Shown piece after piece: positions 1 to 16,690 of a DNA stretch of 64,000 bases. A program made the translations under genes and the position numbers. A model generated the notes under the pieces. It was not told the origin of the DNA. It did not search any database and was given only the letters and a program-made list of their open reading frames with translations. This DNA is from Albula goreensis (Eukaryota; Chordata; Actinopteri; Albuliformes; Albulidae), in contig CM040755.1 in assembly GCA_022829145.1 (NCBI GenBank), positions 21,473,063-21,537,062 of the forward strand, given 5' to 3'. Positions within the stretch are counted from its first letter, which is position 1. Every line of letters begins with the position of its first letter.

Positions 1-1332
1 ACTGCTGCTGAGTTCATTCACTACTTTAGGTGAAGACTCAACATGATGAAAGCCATATTTAGTATAACAAACAGGAGGCCAATAGATTACATCACTTTAA
101 GGTCCTGCTCTAATCCCTCCTTTATAATTTGTTTGTATATTTAGGTACCAAATTCCAGGTATGCTCCATTTTTTGTCATCATTGCTCCATATTGAATTCA
201 CTAGGGGAACAAATGGTAATATACATGACAATGCATGCATTATTACTTCATGACACTCTGTAAACGTAATTGAGTGCCATATCGGATGTAAATGGGTGTT
301 ATTAGGCTATGCTGTCATAAGAAATCTCTTTCAAATGTCTGGCAGTGGAAAAAAGTCAGATGAAGTATAAATATTTCAGTAGCACCAATTTCTTCTGCCT
401 CAGATGAAATCGCACATTCATTTCCCAACATGTATTTCCTGCTTTCATTTTATGGACATCAGAAACACCCTTGGGGAAAAGTGTGATTTAGTAAAAATAG
501 CATTAGTCAAGTGCTTTAGTCATTCGCAGCTTTGGGCAAATCCACTGGGACAAGTAAGTACGTTCAAATTACTTGTGGACAAATAGCCAAGCAGGAGGTT
601 TACACTGCAGCTGGAGGAGGAAATGACACCGAACAAGAAGTAACCCGGTTCATTAGTCACTTTGACAAAGATATTATCCTTTTGTGTGAACAGATTATAA
701 TTATGGTGTGGAAAATTACAGACTTTTCTTTTTATAAAGAACTGTCTGATTTGCAATTAATGTGAACGTAGGGCATTGCCCCCTGAGCTTGGCTAATCAC
801 ATAAGAATGTTTGAGCTGTGATGAAGCTTGCCGTTATTGTAAACGGTGCTCTGTGAATCTTATATGGCATCTGCAGGCAGCAGAACATGTAGATTCATGA
901 TTCATGCAGAGCACTGTGAGAGAATGGCAAGCATGTTTTAATATATCACTCTTAAAGAATTACTTCCCTGTGGATCAGTTCAAGGGAAGAATAATAACCG
1001 TCTGCAAACACCAAAAACTACTTGTAATAATTCTCACTGAACTTCAGGGCATCTTCAAAACAACAGCAAAACCTTGGGCAGAAATTACATTTCTTCTCTG
1101 TGTGCAACATATGTCGCCTGGCATTGAGCGATTTGTAATTTGTTCCTCCATTTAGATAATTGGTTGTGAATTAATTAGCTGGTTTAAAATCTACATGCAG
1201 TTTGTTACACATCTCCCAAAGCCTGATCATTTTAATTACTTAATGAGGTTTAAATGGATTTCATCTCCATGGCTTGCTGTCATTTGATTTATGCCGGAAT
1301 GTTATTATCCAAGATGGTAGTTTGCAAACAGG

Positions 1333-1334
<2 letters not shown>
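1..1334. other. AT-rich non-coding sequence
   Basis: No coding exon, RNA gene or recognised repeat is visible; the short ORFs show no family motifs. Two details stand out. A perfect 12-bp palindrome, AATGCATGCATT, lies at 230-241. Positions about 1150-1260 carry clustered homeodomain-type cores (TAATTAG, TTAATTA, TTAATGA), which could mark a small regulatory element. That is inference from motif density only. Confidence 0.6.

Positions 1335-1396
<62 letters not shown>
1335..1396. repeat. (TC)n microsatellite
   Basis: An uninterrupted TC dinucleotide array of about 31 units, read directly. It gives a meaningless Leu-Ser ORF in the + frame. The array lies 130 bp before a (GA)n array, which is its reverse complement. 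Confidence 0.97.
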
Positions 1397-1399
<3 letters not shown>

Positions 1400-1527
1400 G
1401 TTAATTTCATTTTATTTTAATTTTGTTTTGTACCATTGTATTGTGTATGTCAGTTTTTACTGATGTATGTGTTGTACTGTTGGTCAGATACACATTACAT
1501 CCAATAAAAGGAGATTAGATTTTAAAA

Positions 1528-1528
<1 letters not shown>

Positions 1529-1573
<45 letters not shown>
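1529..1573. repeat. Compound (GT)n(GA)n microsatellite
   Basis: About seven GT units run directly into about fifteen GA units, followed by TCTCTG. The switch from GT to GA makes this a compound array. The GA part can pair with the upstream TC array. Confidence 0.95.
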
Positions 1574-5548
<3,975 letters not shown>

Positions 5549-5610
5549 ACATGCACATTTGTGCACATGTAAGCAAGTGTAACACAGTCTGAACCATATA
5601 CAGAATACAT

Positions 5611-5660
5611 TTGTGTGTGTGTGTATGTGCGTGTGCTTGCGTGCAAGCGTGCGTGTAGGT
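5611..5660. repeat. Interrupted GT-rich tract
   Basis: Imperfect GTGTGT and GTGC/GTAT units follow the main GT array after about 60 bp of unique sequence. It is probably a decayed extension of the same array or an independent small one. Confidence 0.7.
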
Positions 5661-6565
5661 GAGAGATGATAAAAAGGGAGAAGTAAACAAAAATCAAACT
5701 TTACATAGTTAGAAATGATGCAGAAAAACATGACTGGAGAAAGGAAGTAGTCAGCACTACTGGTGAGGCATATTTGAGAGAATCAACATGAAGGATGGCA
5801 AAAGATAGTTGCAGCACTACTCAAAATATACCTTTATAAAGATGTAACACCATATATTGTCTTTAGACATGTAATGCAAGAATAGTCTCAGAACAATGGC
5901 CTTGCAAGGCTTGTGGTGTGCTTTCAGGGACAGTTTGACCTTCAGTCCTTTGTGCTGCTGCCATTTGGGGCTACCGTGCCCCAGGTCTTGCCAAGGGGTC
6001 ATTGTGACTATAATCGCAGTCTAAACAACAGATAGTGTCACGTTGTGTCATGCTGACAACAAAGCTTTATTAGATTCCACTGGCAGTCCCTGTTGCAGGA
6101 ATACAGAGGCCTGGGCAGAATAAATCCATTAATATTCATGGCATCAGGACACATTATTAAGGCTGCAAATGACAGGAAAGACTGCTGTGTAAAAATAAAA
6201 GGTACAGAAATAATAGGATGTTAAGCAGGAAGATACTGTAACTGCTTATGGCACAAGGATGAAGTGTGCTATGGGGAACTTCTTGGTTGTTCTGGTGAAA
6301 TATGCTTTCAAAAGAAAGACCCACACCATTTTATAAATTTTGAAGTGGGCATGAAATTCCATTTTCAGGGGGAGGCTGTAATCTTTTCCGTTTGCAGTGA
6401 GACCTAAACCGCATAGGCAAACATCTAATATCCACAGCTTTTCTAAGATGATGCATGGGAAAGAATGCCTGCACAGCTATTTAAGTCATTGTAATACCTC
6501 TTAAAAACCTTCCCATGCTATTTACAAAGTGTACATTGTAATTTAAATTCACATATAGTATGATA
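5661..6565. other. Non-coding sequence, nothing recognised
   Basis: Mixed-composition unique sequence. No ORF with family features, no repeat and no RNA gene are visible. Confidence 0.5.
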
Positions 6566-6642
6566 CCCTTGTAAGGAGTGGGAATGGAACCCAAGCTGTG
6601 GAAGTGAAGGTTCTGGGTTCTAACCACTGGACCCCCAAGGAA
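6566..6642 (-). pseudogene. tRNA-Glu-like relic (pseudogene or SINE head)
   Basis: Read on the minus strand, the segment begins TCCTTGGGGGTCCAGTGG and continues with a box A-like GTGGTTAGAAC. After an anticodon-arm-sized interval it has a box B-like GGGTTCCATTCCC. The order and spacing match a tRNA-Glu/Asp type cloverleaf (known: GGTCTAGTGGTTAG and GGGTTCGATTCCC). The acceptor and T stems are degraded, so it is not a working tRNA. It could be an old tRNA pseudogene or the 5' head of a tRNA-derived SINE whose body I cannot identify. Confidence 0.5.
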
Positions 6643-8700
6643 CACAGAAGTTAAAAGGATTCAGGTGCAGGTCTCGAACCTCCAAGAAGACTCAAAAAAC
6701 CAGCAAGTAAATCAAAGAAATCAGGTTTAATTTAACCCAGGAAACAGTTTGGCCAAAAAACACAGGCAAGCTGAATTCAAGACTGAGCGATTTTGCTCAA
6801 CCGGAGCAGGCTTAAATAAGGCAAAAAAACAGTTGCAAACAAACAGCAATAAGCTAAAACAATCAGCACTAAATGCAAGATTTGAGAAGGTCATAAATGT
6901 CGCCTCCTGGTGGTGTGGAGGAGAACTGCAGGCAGAGTGATTACATCCCTTTGTCTGAAATTCACCAAAGATCTGCCATAAAGATTAATTTCTCAACCAC
7001 CAATCCCCATCAACCAATCCATGCAACGTACAATATATAAATGTACATATGAATATAAACATGAACATATTTAAAATATATGTAAGAATATCAGCATACA
7101 AGGGTATAAAAATATCTAAATGTAGCTTTGCTAAAACACTGATTTAACCACATCATGGCTATGAGCCTTCCTCCAGGGACGTTAGAAAGTTAACAGTCCT
7201 TCAGGGCCTTAGAGCATTACTTAAGGACTTTTTTGGCACAGGAGCTCTATATTTGCATTCCCAACAGCCTCACTCTCTGATGCCTGTCCTAGAGCAGGAA
7301 TGTATGTTGTGCACGATCTGTCTCAAGGAACCAAAGGCAAAACGTTCTGTCAGCATTGCTGGACAAATGGAACTGTCTACACCCTGAATGTCTGGAATCC
7401 CAAGGCTTAGCACCACATGAACTCCACAGGAAAAGATCTAGCTAGAAATTGTGCAAAAATCGCTGTCCATGCTGTTGCTTCTTTATTTATTCTTACTCTG
7501 AGGGAGAAGGATCTCATATTTTTACATGTTATTTTAGAAAACTATGAATGTGGGCAGTTTCCTCATATGTAATATAACAATACTTGAAACAGAGGCACTA
7601 AAACTACAGGGCAATTATTTTCAAGTGTTTCCTTGACAATTAGACCATACTGAATGTGACCATCTTAACCTGGATAAAAGCAAGGCTGGACACAGACAAT
7701 TCAGTACCTCAATCTGTCAATCGATTATAAACCAGAGATTGTCCATACAAACTATTACACTTTAAAAGAATCACTTGGTAACACAAAACAAGATTGCATT
7801 CAGTATCCATCAGTATCAGCAACAAATTACAGGAATGACATTCTATTGCCCAACAATCTCAGCTAAAGGATCAGTGTATAAATGGTGAGTGTAATCAGCT
7901 CTATGCAAATGAAACAGGTGGGAACATCAAGACTGACTCTGATAGGTGATATTGGAAGTGCAATGCTTCGCAATGCTCTGGTGGATTAAAGTGCACTGAT
8001 TCAGTTTCAGACTCCTTACACAGCTAACTTGGTCGTATACATCTGAAAACTCTCTGTTGTGTTTTCCTAAGACAAACAGGTTAGAGTTTTCCTTTTTTAG
8101 AAGAAAGAATAAAGGAGAGACACACTGCTCTCTGACTTAATGGACGCTTTCACTTGCTCAAAGTCCGAGCTACAAATTTCACAGCTCTCATCACCAGCTA
8201 CAGCAAAAAATACCACCAACAGCTTATGTGACATATCAATTTATATGACATAATCAACATAAAATGGAAGGAGTCTCACACTCCTGTCTCACGGTAAAAC
8301 ACATTACACTACACCATCCACATTGTGTTATACTTCTTTTACACTTCATGAGGACTGAGTGGACATTAATCCCTCATCCTGAACATGTAGAAGTATATAC
8401 AGATGTTACCACTAGTGAACCTCAAAAACTGTGACCCACTGATGAACTCGTGAACCACTAGTGAAACGCTCCAAATCTGCCAACTAGTCTATGTCTGTTG
8501 GGTTTATCTAAATGACCTTTCATAATTTTTAGTGTCATTTTGCATGAATTGTGTTGAAAAAAGTTTTCAGGGAAAAGGTTATGGTGGATAGAGCATTAAT
8601 AATTTATATTTGTATTGTGATAAAAACAGAATCTATAATTTTCATCTAAAAATGGGGACAAACGTCTGACATAATTTTGACCAAAAGCCACACAAAGACA

Positions 8701-8701
<1 letters not shown>
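6643..8701. other. Non-coding sequence, nothing recognised
   Basis: AT-rich sequence with an especially A/T-dense patch at about 7020-7125. No coding exon, transposon end or RNA gene is recognised. Confidence 0.5.

Positions 8702-8776
<75 letters not shown>
8702..8776. repeat. (AC)n microsatellite, ~75 bp
   Basis: A pure AC array of about 37 units, read directly. It is the only long dinucleotide array in the window with AC rather than GT on the + strand. A 46-bp minisatellite follows about 130 bp downstream. Confidence 0.98.
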
Positions 8777-8777
<1 letters not shown>

Positions 8778-8904
8778 CTGTATCAGCCAGCAGGGGCTGT
8801 ACGTCAGGGTGGCCCTGTCTAAGCAGCTGTATACTCTGAAGTCAGGTTGGGGCACTGTACCTGCTCTCCATCACTGTCACAGAGGAGGCGTTCTATCTGC
8901 CATG

Positions 8905-9076
8905 TAGAGTCAGGCTCTACCTTTAGTGTTTGCCCTTAAAGACCACCCTACAGAACCAGGCTGTACCTGCAGTGTTTGCCCTTAAAGACCACCTTACAGA
9001 ATCAGGCTGTACCTACAACGTTTGTCCTTAAAGATCACCTACAGAATCAGGCTGTACCTGGAGTGTTTGTCCTTAT
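8905..9076. repeat. 46-bp minisatellite, ~3.7 copies
   Basis: Direct inspection shows a repeating unit with the blocks CAGGCTGTACCT, GTGTTTGCCCTTAAAG and ACCACC. Copies begin near 8905, 8949, 8995 and 9040. They differ by single substitutions (for example AACCAGG versus AATCAGG) and one-base length changes, so the array is diverged. It encodes no consistent peptide because 46 is not a multiple of three. Confidence 0.9.
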
Positions 9077-11480
9077 TTGGAATGTATTATTTAGCCACAA
9101 AGCGGACCATGGTATCCCTGATAATCTAGCTTCCTTTTTTACTCTCTCAATGTATTTACATATTATCAATTTATACAATTCAGGTTAAGTACCTCTTTTA
9201 AGGGGACAGCAGTGCCACACTTGGGATGTGTACCAGCCACCTCCACCTCTCTAACAGCTTCAAAGCACTCATGTCACTGCTGCTGAACACAGGTCTAAGC
9301 ACTGATGGTCGTGATATTTTATGGAATTTATTGTGGAAGGGAAAGGGAAGCAAACAGGGATTTCCTTGATCACATACAGCAAATTTTCCAATAAATCTGA
9401 GCACCTGAAAAACTAAAGCAGAATACTTCAAGGAACAGGTGTTGCTGTATTCAGTGGGCACCAATTGCAACCGGTGCATCAAAAATCTGAGAATCGAGAG
9501 GGTGTGCTTTGATATGTGTTCTAAACTAAGTGGCCTTAATTATTTCTGGAATTACACTTCAGAGCTGCAGCTATACATGAAAATAGGGGGATCGATTCCA
9601 AGTTTTATAGTCCATGGTTGTTATATTTTTTTATTTCTAGTTGGTAAAGACACAAGAGGAATAAAAGAGGAATATCTTGGCACACTAAATGGCCTTGCAT
9701 GCCTCCAGAGTGGTGCAAGTCTCTCTTTAGTTTAACTCCATTTAGAGAAGACTGTGCTGTTGTGCTGAGTCTTTGAAAGTGTCCAGAAAAGCTTAGCCCC
9801 AGGTACATGAGGCCTGAAGACCAAAACTAGGTCAAAAAGAAGGGCAGTCTCGCACCCTAAGTTCAGTGAGAGAATATGTCAAAATATGCCAAAAAATGCC
9901 AAAACAATTCAAAACATATCTATGATTATGACACAGCTATGCACTGATTCTTTCAGTCAATATGCAAAGCTTGTGAGTTCTTGCACAGTTTGCATACTGT
10001 ACTGTTGTATGCCAGTCATGGCCTAAAACTAAAAAGATCATTAAAATGGTTTGCCATTTTTCATTATTGTTTGTACAGGAGCTAGTCACCAGTGCTATGC
10101 ACATTTATACATTAATAGTGCAGGCTTTGTGTGCCGTACTGTTACGTTTATCCAGCACTGGACTATGCTGGAAAAAAAGAATATTTCCATTGAGCTATTC
10201 ATTCATTCCTCCCAAACAGCATTTTTGTTGGTCTCAGATCAAAATGGGAATTAATTTGTTTCCCTTTAACCTTCAAATTTGTGTCATGATTTATGTTATG
10301 ATTTAGCAAAGGAGTTATTTTTTAATACAGCCTACCTGTCGTATTGTACTGTTAAATATTTGGGAAATAGTTGCTCCTTTCTTCCTGTCTGCAACCTCTC
10401 ACAAGCCATCTCCAACCCCCCAATGAATGTTGCCATGAAGTTAGGAGCACCAGTGCCAAATATATTGCGGAAAGGGACTATTTGTTTTTCTGCTAACCTT
10501 TTGAGACCCACAAAATTGCTTAATTCTGCATGAACTCTGAACTGAAAACATTCTGCCAATTTATCACCAGTCTTGACTGCAACAAAAAAAGCTTTGTGTG
10601 GCTGTATGAGCTAAACAAAGAGCTAAATGCTGGCAACTGAAATCCACAGTGGGCATGCTGAGGGACAAAGGAACCAATACGATTTCACATTTTTCTGAAT
10701 GTATTTTATTTGGCTTCATCATATACACACATAAAAATTATTAACATTTTCCTGTCACACCAGTAAATACTGTCAATTACCAGGCCAAAATGTTAAGGCC
10801 AAAGTCTGGACAAAACAATCCTGCATAAGGGCATGTTGTACTCCTTTGTGGATTTTTTTTTTTTTTTGGTTTATAATGTTAAAATGCACTGAACAATATG
10901 AAACTTGGAAGGTGGTGAGCTCCACTCATAGTGCTTGTGTAAGGCTGGCCCATAGGGATGAAACATGCTATGTAGCTCTAACATACAGAATACATGTTGC
11001 TACCTGAAATTGTGTGCTTTATTGTGTGTGTTTTATTATATTCATTACTGAGCTACAACAAGTGCATTTCCTTGTAACTTTCCAGCTGTCAACAAGATAG
11101 TTAACTGTAATGACTGTTATATTGGTTTATGCTGTTGTTATACCTGAAATAATAACTTGGATAATGTTATCTTGCAAGATTAAAAGAAAAGAAAAAAATA
11201 TTATCTTTGTCTCAGCATGTAACAGAGATCATTGTGCCGTGTTAGATATGCTACTGCAAAACCAGGCAAAAAAAATGTAGAACTTAATATTAATTTTAAA
11301 TGGTAAATTAATCAGTTATGATCCTGAGATAGTCACTCCAGTGACATGCCAAGGGCTGAGCACATTCTGTCTCAAATGTGGCCAAGTATGATACAGAACC
11401 GTTTCAAACACAGTGAGTAAGCGTACTGCATGTTGTATTTTTTTTTCCAAAGAATATTTAAAGTGTAGGTGTATCATTCT
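9077..11480. other. AT-rich non-coding sequence
   Basis: No gene is recognised. There is a poly(T) tract around 10853-10867. ORFs of up to 98 codons have no family signature and overlap on both strands, which is typical of chance ORFs. Confidence 0.5.
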
Positions 11481-11484
11481 ACAT

Positions 11485-11512
11485 ATGTATGTATGTATGT
11501 ATGTATGTATGT

Positions 11513-11602
<90 letters not shown>
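11485..11602. repeat. Compound (TATG)n-(GT)n microsatellite
   Basis: About seven TATG units lead through one GTGTGTATGT transition into a pure GT array of about 84 bp (11519-11602). The structure suggests the TATG block arose by substitution within, or expansion beside, the GT tract. The Cys-Val and Thr-His ORFs across it are artefacts. Confidence 0.97.
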
Positions 11603-11605
<3 letters not shown>

Positions 11606-13200
11606 CTTAGCAGGATTGTTCCTGACCTTCCTTTTCCTCCAAAAGATAGATTCCCAGAAGAGAAATCACAGCAGCTCGGCTGTGGATTTGTGGACTTTGC
11701 ATTATTTTTCCCTCTGGAGTATTCAGGGAGCGCTGTGAGAGCTGACGATCTGGAAGCGTGGCGGGCTGACATCAGTCCGAGAGCAGGTACTGCACTGAGC
11801 AGGTGCAATGTGACCTCGTCCACCAGGCCAATGAATATGCATACAAAACTTCCTGGTGGGAGGGAACATCTCTGTAAGGTGACTTCAGACAAAGTCAATC
11901 AAAGTAACTCAAAAAATTGCCCCATTTTCAGAACATGCTTTTTTTGTGACTTTTTACTTGTCACCAACATTTGTGAATTATGATATCACTTTCCTAGAAT
12001 TTTAAATGGGGTTTTAAACTATTTATATGATGTATAAGGGTTGCATTTTTTAAATATAACTGAAATGTACTATTTAGTGGTATTTCTAGTGATTGTATTT
12101 GTACTCAAAATGTCCCCACTATTGTGGATAGGTTAATTAAGAAATTAAATAATTTAGGTCACAGTTTATATTCTTCTGGAAATCTCAGATGGCACTGGAG
12201 AAAACAATGGCAGGACAAAAACTTTAATAGAAAATGGTTAAAATACATGTGGGCAAGTTTTTACAGGAAAGTTCAAAGTCAGAGATCAGCACAGAGAGTT
12301 GGCTCACATTAATAAAGTTAACAAGTTACCTGTAAAGTTTCTATTTGCAAATCTATTAGCAGATTTTCCCAGGACCATGAAATCATTACTCTAAATGCTA
12401 GCACCTAAAGCAGTGTGTCTAATCAGGCTTATATTTATTTTCATAAGGGAAATGTTCCCATCATACAGTTTTGAAATATGTACTTAACAGCTCTTAAGGG
12501 AATTGTAAATGATGGCACAGTGCTTTTTTGATTGTGCCATTTGTGCAATCAATAATGTTTCTCAGTACATGTCAATCACCATAGTTTTTGCAAAGTAGTT
12601 GTTTTATTATAATCAATTTTTATTTATTTTATTTTTTCATGTTTGTAAAGAAATATTTCAGAATCTTACAAACAAATCTGACCTGGATTCCATCAACATC
12701 TGTCATTTATGCCTCACAGATGAATGCTTTACTTTAGTTTCCTTCTTCACAAACTGTATGGGGAGTTCAGCCATCACCAAAACAAATGCAATAGCAGATC
12801 ATGGTCATACTGAAGAAAGCAGCGGTTTCATTTCTCTGTAAGTCAAAGACAAAATTAAAGACAAATGTTAATTTAATACAGACTTCGGAGTTGTCATACA
12901 GGGCACTTATCATCACGAATCTCACACTCAAAAGTTTTATGCATATAACATTTAGCAATTAATGAATGTTTTAACGCACTATCAATTTTCAAAAGTTTCA
13001 ATACATCACATTTACCAAAGGAATTTCATTTAGAAGACTTCCTTGGACTTTAAATTACCATTCATGTCATTCAGTCATGGATCTAATATCCGATTCAAGT
13101 CTGGCTGAAATGTTCAGACAGAAGTACTTTGGTGCACTAGCAAAGGGGCATTCCAAATTGTGGAGAAAAGTAGGGAAATAATAATTCAGTGTTGAACATC
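11603..13200. other. AT-rich non-coding sequence
   Basis: The first 300 bp after the GT array are somewhat GC-richer (to about 11880); the rest is strongly AT-rich. No exon, repeat family or RNA gene is recognised. Confidence 0.5.
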
Positions 13201-13203
13201 GAG

Positions 13204-13540
13204 TTCTTTGTATTCCCACGTTCAAGTTAACAAGCACTTTGGCTCTGGAACAAAACCAAATTAAAAATATTTTTTTGGTTTTCCTTGATGAAAGAAAATG
13301 GGGCATCAGAACCATAAATTGTCATTTATCATTGTCAGGAGAAAAGTACTGGGGAAAAACCAAAATAATTCAGTTGTTTTTTGCAAAACATGCTCAGGCA
13401 GCCGTCTACTTTTGACCTCCCCACCCCTTCCCAACTTCTTTGTATTCGGTGTCCGTGGGAGAACTCCCGGGAGGGACTTCCCACACCTACAGTTAACAAC
13501 CCGGTGCACAAGATTTTTGCCTCTGGAACAAAACCAAATT
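13204..13540. repeat. Direct duplication, two diverged copies
   Basis: The segment at 13204-13262 recurs at 13436-13540. Both start TTCTTTGTATTC, both contain GTTAACAA, and both end with CTCTGGAACAAAACCAAATT. The second copy has extra internal sequence (about 45 bp in all), or the first has lost it. It could be an internal duplication in an old retroelement, but I cannot assign a family and no coding domain is visible. Confidence 0.75.
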
Positions 13541-13843
13541 GGGAAAAATCACACACATTCATTTTGGGGTTGCCACCAGAAGCCGGGCCTCCTGCCCCAA
13601 AATAAAAAAAAACAAAACCAAAAAAAAGAAGATTCAGCCTCAACTGCATGCTGGTGGATCGATCTTTGGCTCCGCTGGGCCTGGGGGGGAAGGCTAGAGA
13701 GGGAGAGGCAAAACACCAAGTCACCCCTCTGTGGACTCAGAACCAGGACAAATTGTCATATTTATCATCACAAAGGCAAGTCAAAATCCATGCAGTCCCT
13801 GCTCCTTGCACATAAAAAGAAATCCCCCATCTAAAAAGGAAAA

Positions 13844-14156
13844 TATTAAGCCCTGCAAAAAAAAAATTCAAAATTCAAAAACGAAATCAACAATGAAAAC
13901 TGTTTATAAAACCCAGCACACTGCAGGTTCCCACAGAGGCTGGGCTCTCTTATGCTGGAGATCACCAATCAGGCAAAAAGGAGACAACCCACATTTCAAG
14001 TGCCCCAAATACCAATGAAGAAAAACTGGGAGGACTGACAAACCTTTGCAGTGCTCTGCAATTCCATCTATATTAAGCCCTGTATTGAACTGTTTATAAT
14101 TTCCCACAGAGGCTGGGATTATTTACAACATTTCAAACTGGGAGGACAAACCTTTA
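13844..14156. repeat. Second direct duplication, ~200-bp and ~86-bp copies
   Basis: The blocks TATTAAGCCCTG, ACTGTTTATAA, TTCCCACAGAGGCTGGG and ACTGGGAGGAC/ACAAACCTTT occur in the same order in 13844-14047 and again in 14071-14156. The second copy is shortened by internal deletions. Together with the duplication just upstream, this marks about 1 kb of locally duplicated sequence. Confidence 0.75.
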
Positions 14157-16175
14157 GGCCAGCTATTGATCTTTATTTACAAACTCAAATAGGCCCTATT
14201 GACTTACCATCGGCATTAACAATCACACTGTGACATTCCCCCAGACGATTAATCAGAGTAACCAGCACGCCTTAGATTTGTTTTGGCATTAGAGAACAAG
14301 GAGGAGAGACGGTTTTTTTAGAATGGGAGTTTTACCAGATTTTTGTTTTTGTTTCCATCGATCTCCAGTCTGCCTGCCAGCATGCCGGGCCTTGTGTATT
14401 CAACACCTGATTTCCCCGAGAGGTGAGCCCAGCGCCAGGGCCTGGCGGAAGGCCGTCTTTGTAGGAGTGAGCTGTCAAGACAGAGGAGTCCCAGAGGACC
14501 TGACAAAAGAACCAGCTCTTTTTCCTTTCTTTTTCTTCCTTTTTTAACTCATGTGGCCAAAGCGACAACAGACAGGCCTTTTTACAGACAACCTAAAAAA
14601 AACCTAGACAAAAAAAATAAAATTTGGTTTGTCTTGGAGGAGAACAGACTAATGGACCGTAATGAAGACCTCTACAGTGAACTGTCTTTCTACTATAATA
14701 AAAAAGAGTGAACTCAGTAGGGATTGCATACTTTTCCTGACCAGAGGATGAATAGTTGCACTTCCCTGTCATCCATTACCATTACTTGTAAAGTCAATGA
14801 AGTTAAACCAGCCACTCTCTGACTCTTATGGCAGGTGAAAGTAAGTAAAGTTAAAACAGTTGTTTTCTGTGTCTTATGGCAGGTGGAAGGTAAATCCTTG
14901 GCTGTCTTCAATCCTTCATCCTGTGGAGGAGTACAGGCTGATTTTAATTTATGGAGGGGATGTCACAGAAAACATTTATCAGCCTAGCATGAGATGCATT
15001 TCAGTCTGCTGTTCTGAGACAAATGAGTAATTAAACTATATTTTCCATCAAAATCCTTTTTTATCCTAACACAGTTCATATCCTCACCATTCAAATTGTT
15101 GAATGAATACACTTCACAGACAGTAACGTTTCAGTCATCGCCATTAATGTTCAGCGGAAACCCATGGATTGCTAAAAACAGCTGGATCCCATGTGTGTAG
15201 GATACAATATAATTCGCCGTCCATCTGGGTCCTGCATTTGTGGGGTCAGCTTTCCAGGCCAGCAGTGCCCTTGCCCTTGGCTGGGTTTCATTCTGTGTAG
15301 CAGGCCCAGGCTGATCTCATGAGTACAGGCGTGAAAATCCAACAGCACCTGTCACCTCCCTGCCAAACCCGGCCCCCTCAGCCTCCAGGAGCATCTGGCC
15401 CCTCTCCACAGGAGAGCCCGGCGCAGCACCAACGACACTTCCCTGGAGCCGCCCACCACTGCGAGGGCATTCATTTATATCATATTAACTTTCCCAAGCA
15501 CCACCAGGTGCTTGATTAGGAGACCGGCCCGAAGCCAGATGCACCATGGCACAGTTCAATAAATCACTCCCCATCATGCCCAGCTAGTGTCCCTTTTGCC
15601 TTCTTGTTTTAATCCTGTCCAACGGTGGAGCTGTGAGGTATGGCACCTACCCTTGTCCAGACAGATCCTGTTCAGAGGAGCAAAACCATGCCAAATAATC
15701 AAGGATTGCAAATAATGAGGCAAAAAGTCCCCTTCCTTCCTCTGCTTCAGAAAGAGAGATACAGACAGAGTCAATTAGCATTAATCATTAACCCTGATTC
15801 CTGAATAAATCTAAGTGTCAGTTTTTTCTATAGTTTAGAGAGTTAATGCTGGTAATGGCTGACTGAAACCTAAGTTGGGAGTTTTGAGTTAAGACTTTTG
15901 AGTTATTGGTGCCTGTTGATTGAATTCAGGCCATTTTGTCATATTGACACAGTTCCACCTGCATAAAATATTTCTGGTCTTCCTTCCTATGAAATCTATC
16001 CAATATGAATCCAGTGATATTCCAGCTCTTAAGTTTCCATGATGTTAATTTTACATGCAGTTCAGGAAGTGTGTTAGGACACTCAAAGAGAACCCAAAGC
16101 ACTTCCAGCCTTTGGCATTTGTATGATTGATATAACCCTGGTGAAAATGTAAAGAAAAATTGACAAAACAATATA

Positions 16176-16177
<2 letters not shown>
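14157..16177. other. Non-coding sequence with GC-richer blocks
   Basis: Two blocks are GC-richer than their surroundings, at about 14350-14520 and 15180-15590. The second contains E-box-like and homeodomain-like motifs around ACCACCAGGTGCTTGATTAG. Both are possible regulatory elements, inferred from composition only. No exon or transposon is recognised. Confidence 0.4.

Positions 16178-16252
<75 letters not shown>
16178..16252. repeat. (GT)n microsatellite, ~75 bp
   Basis: A pure GT array of about 37 units. The minus-strand Thr-His ORFs spanning it are artefacts. Confidence 0.98.
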
Positions 16253-16254
<2 letters not shown>

Positions 16255-16640
16255 TATGTAAGACAAATAACCCTGTACAGATGTTCGAGAACACAAGTAA
16301 GTATTTTTTTTGTCTTTAGGTTCTATGTATAGTGTACACCTGCTATTGTCATTTTCATTAAACAAGTATTAAATATTTCCTTTGTCATGTTGTCCTTATA
16401 AAAAGTCCCAGAGTCACTCCACAACAGCAGAAAGGTCAGGAGAAGGGGTCATTATGCCAGACAGCATCTCCTCAAAGACAAGTGAGTATAAGACAACCAT
16501 CATATTTCAACAAAATATAGTTTATTTTGTCAATCAATATGTTGTATCATAAATTATGTTTTTTTTTTATTGTAGTAGGTGTGCTCTGCTTATTATCGGC
16601 ATTGGTATATTCCTCTTAAATTATTATTAATTATTAATGT

Positions 16641-16690
16641 TAATTCATCAACTGGTGCTCTATGATTGGAGGGAATCTGTGATTCACCTG
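16641..16690. repeat. Dispersed repeat fragment, copy A
   Basis: The string ACTGGTGCTCTATGATTGGA matches 32461-32480 with one or two differences, and similarity extends over about 50 bp. This looks like two copies of a dispersed family that I cannot name. Confidence 0.5.

Noticed and set aside
11479-11983. 139- and 164-codon ORFs over the GT array
   Set aside because: Start or end inside the microsatellite (Cys-Val / Thr-His repeats); the unique part has no domain.
13298-13834. 178-codon + strand ORF
   Set aside because: It runs through locally duplicated repeat sequence and a competing minus-strand ORF of 129 codons. No family motif.
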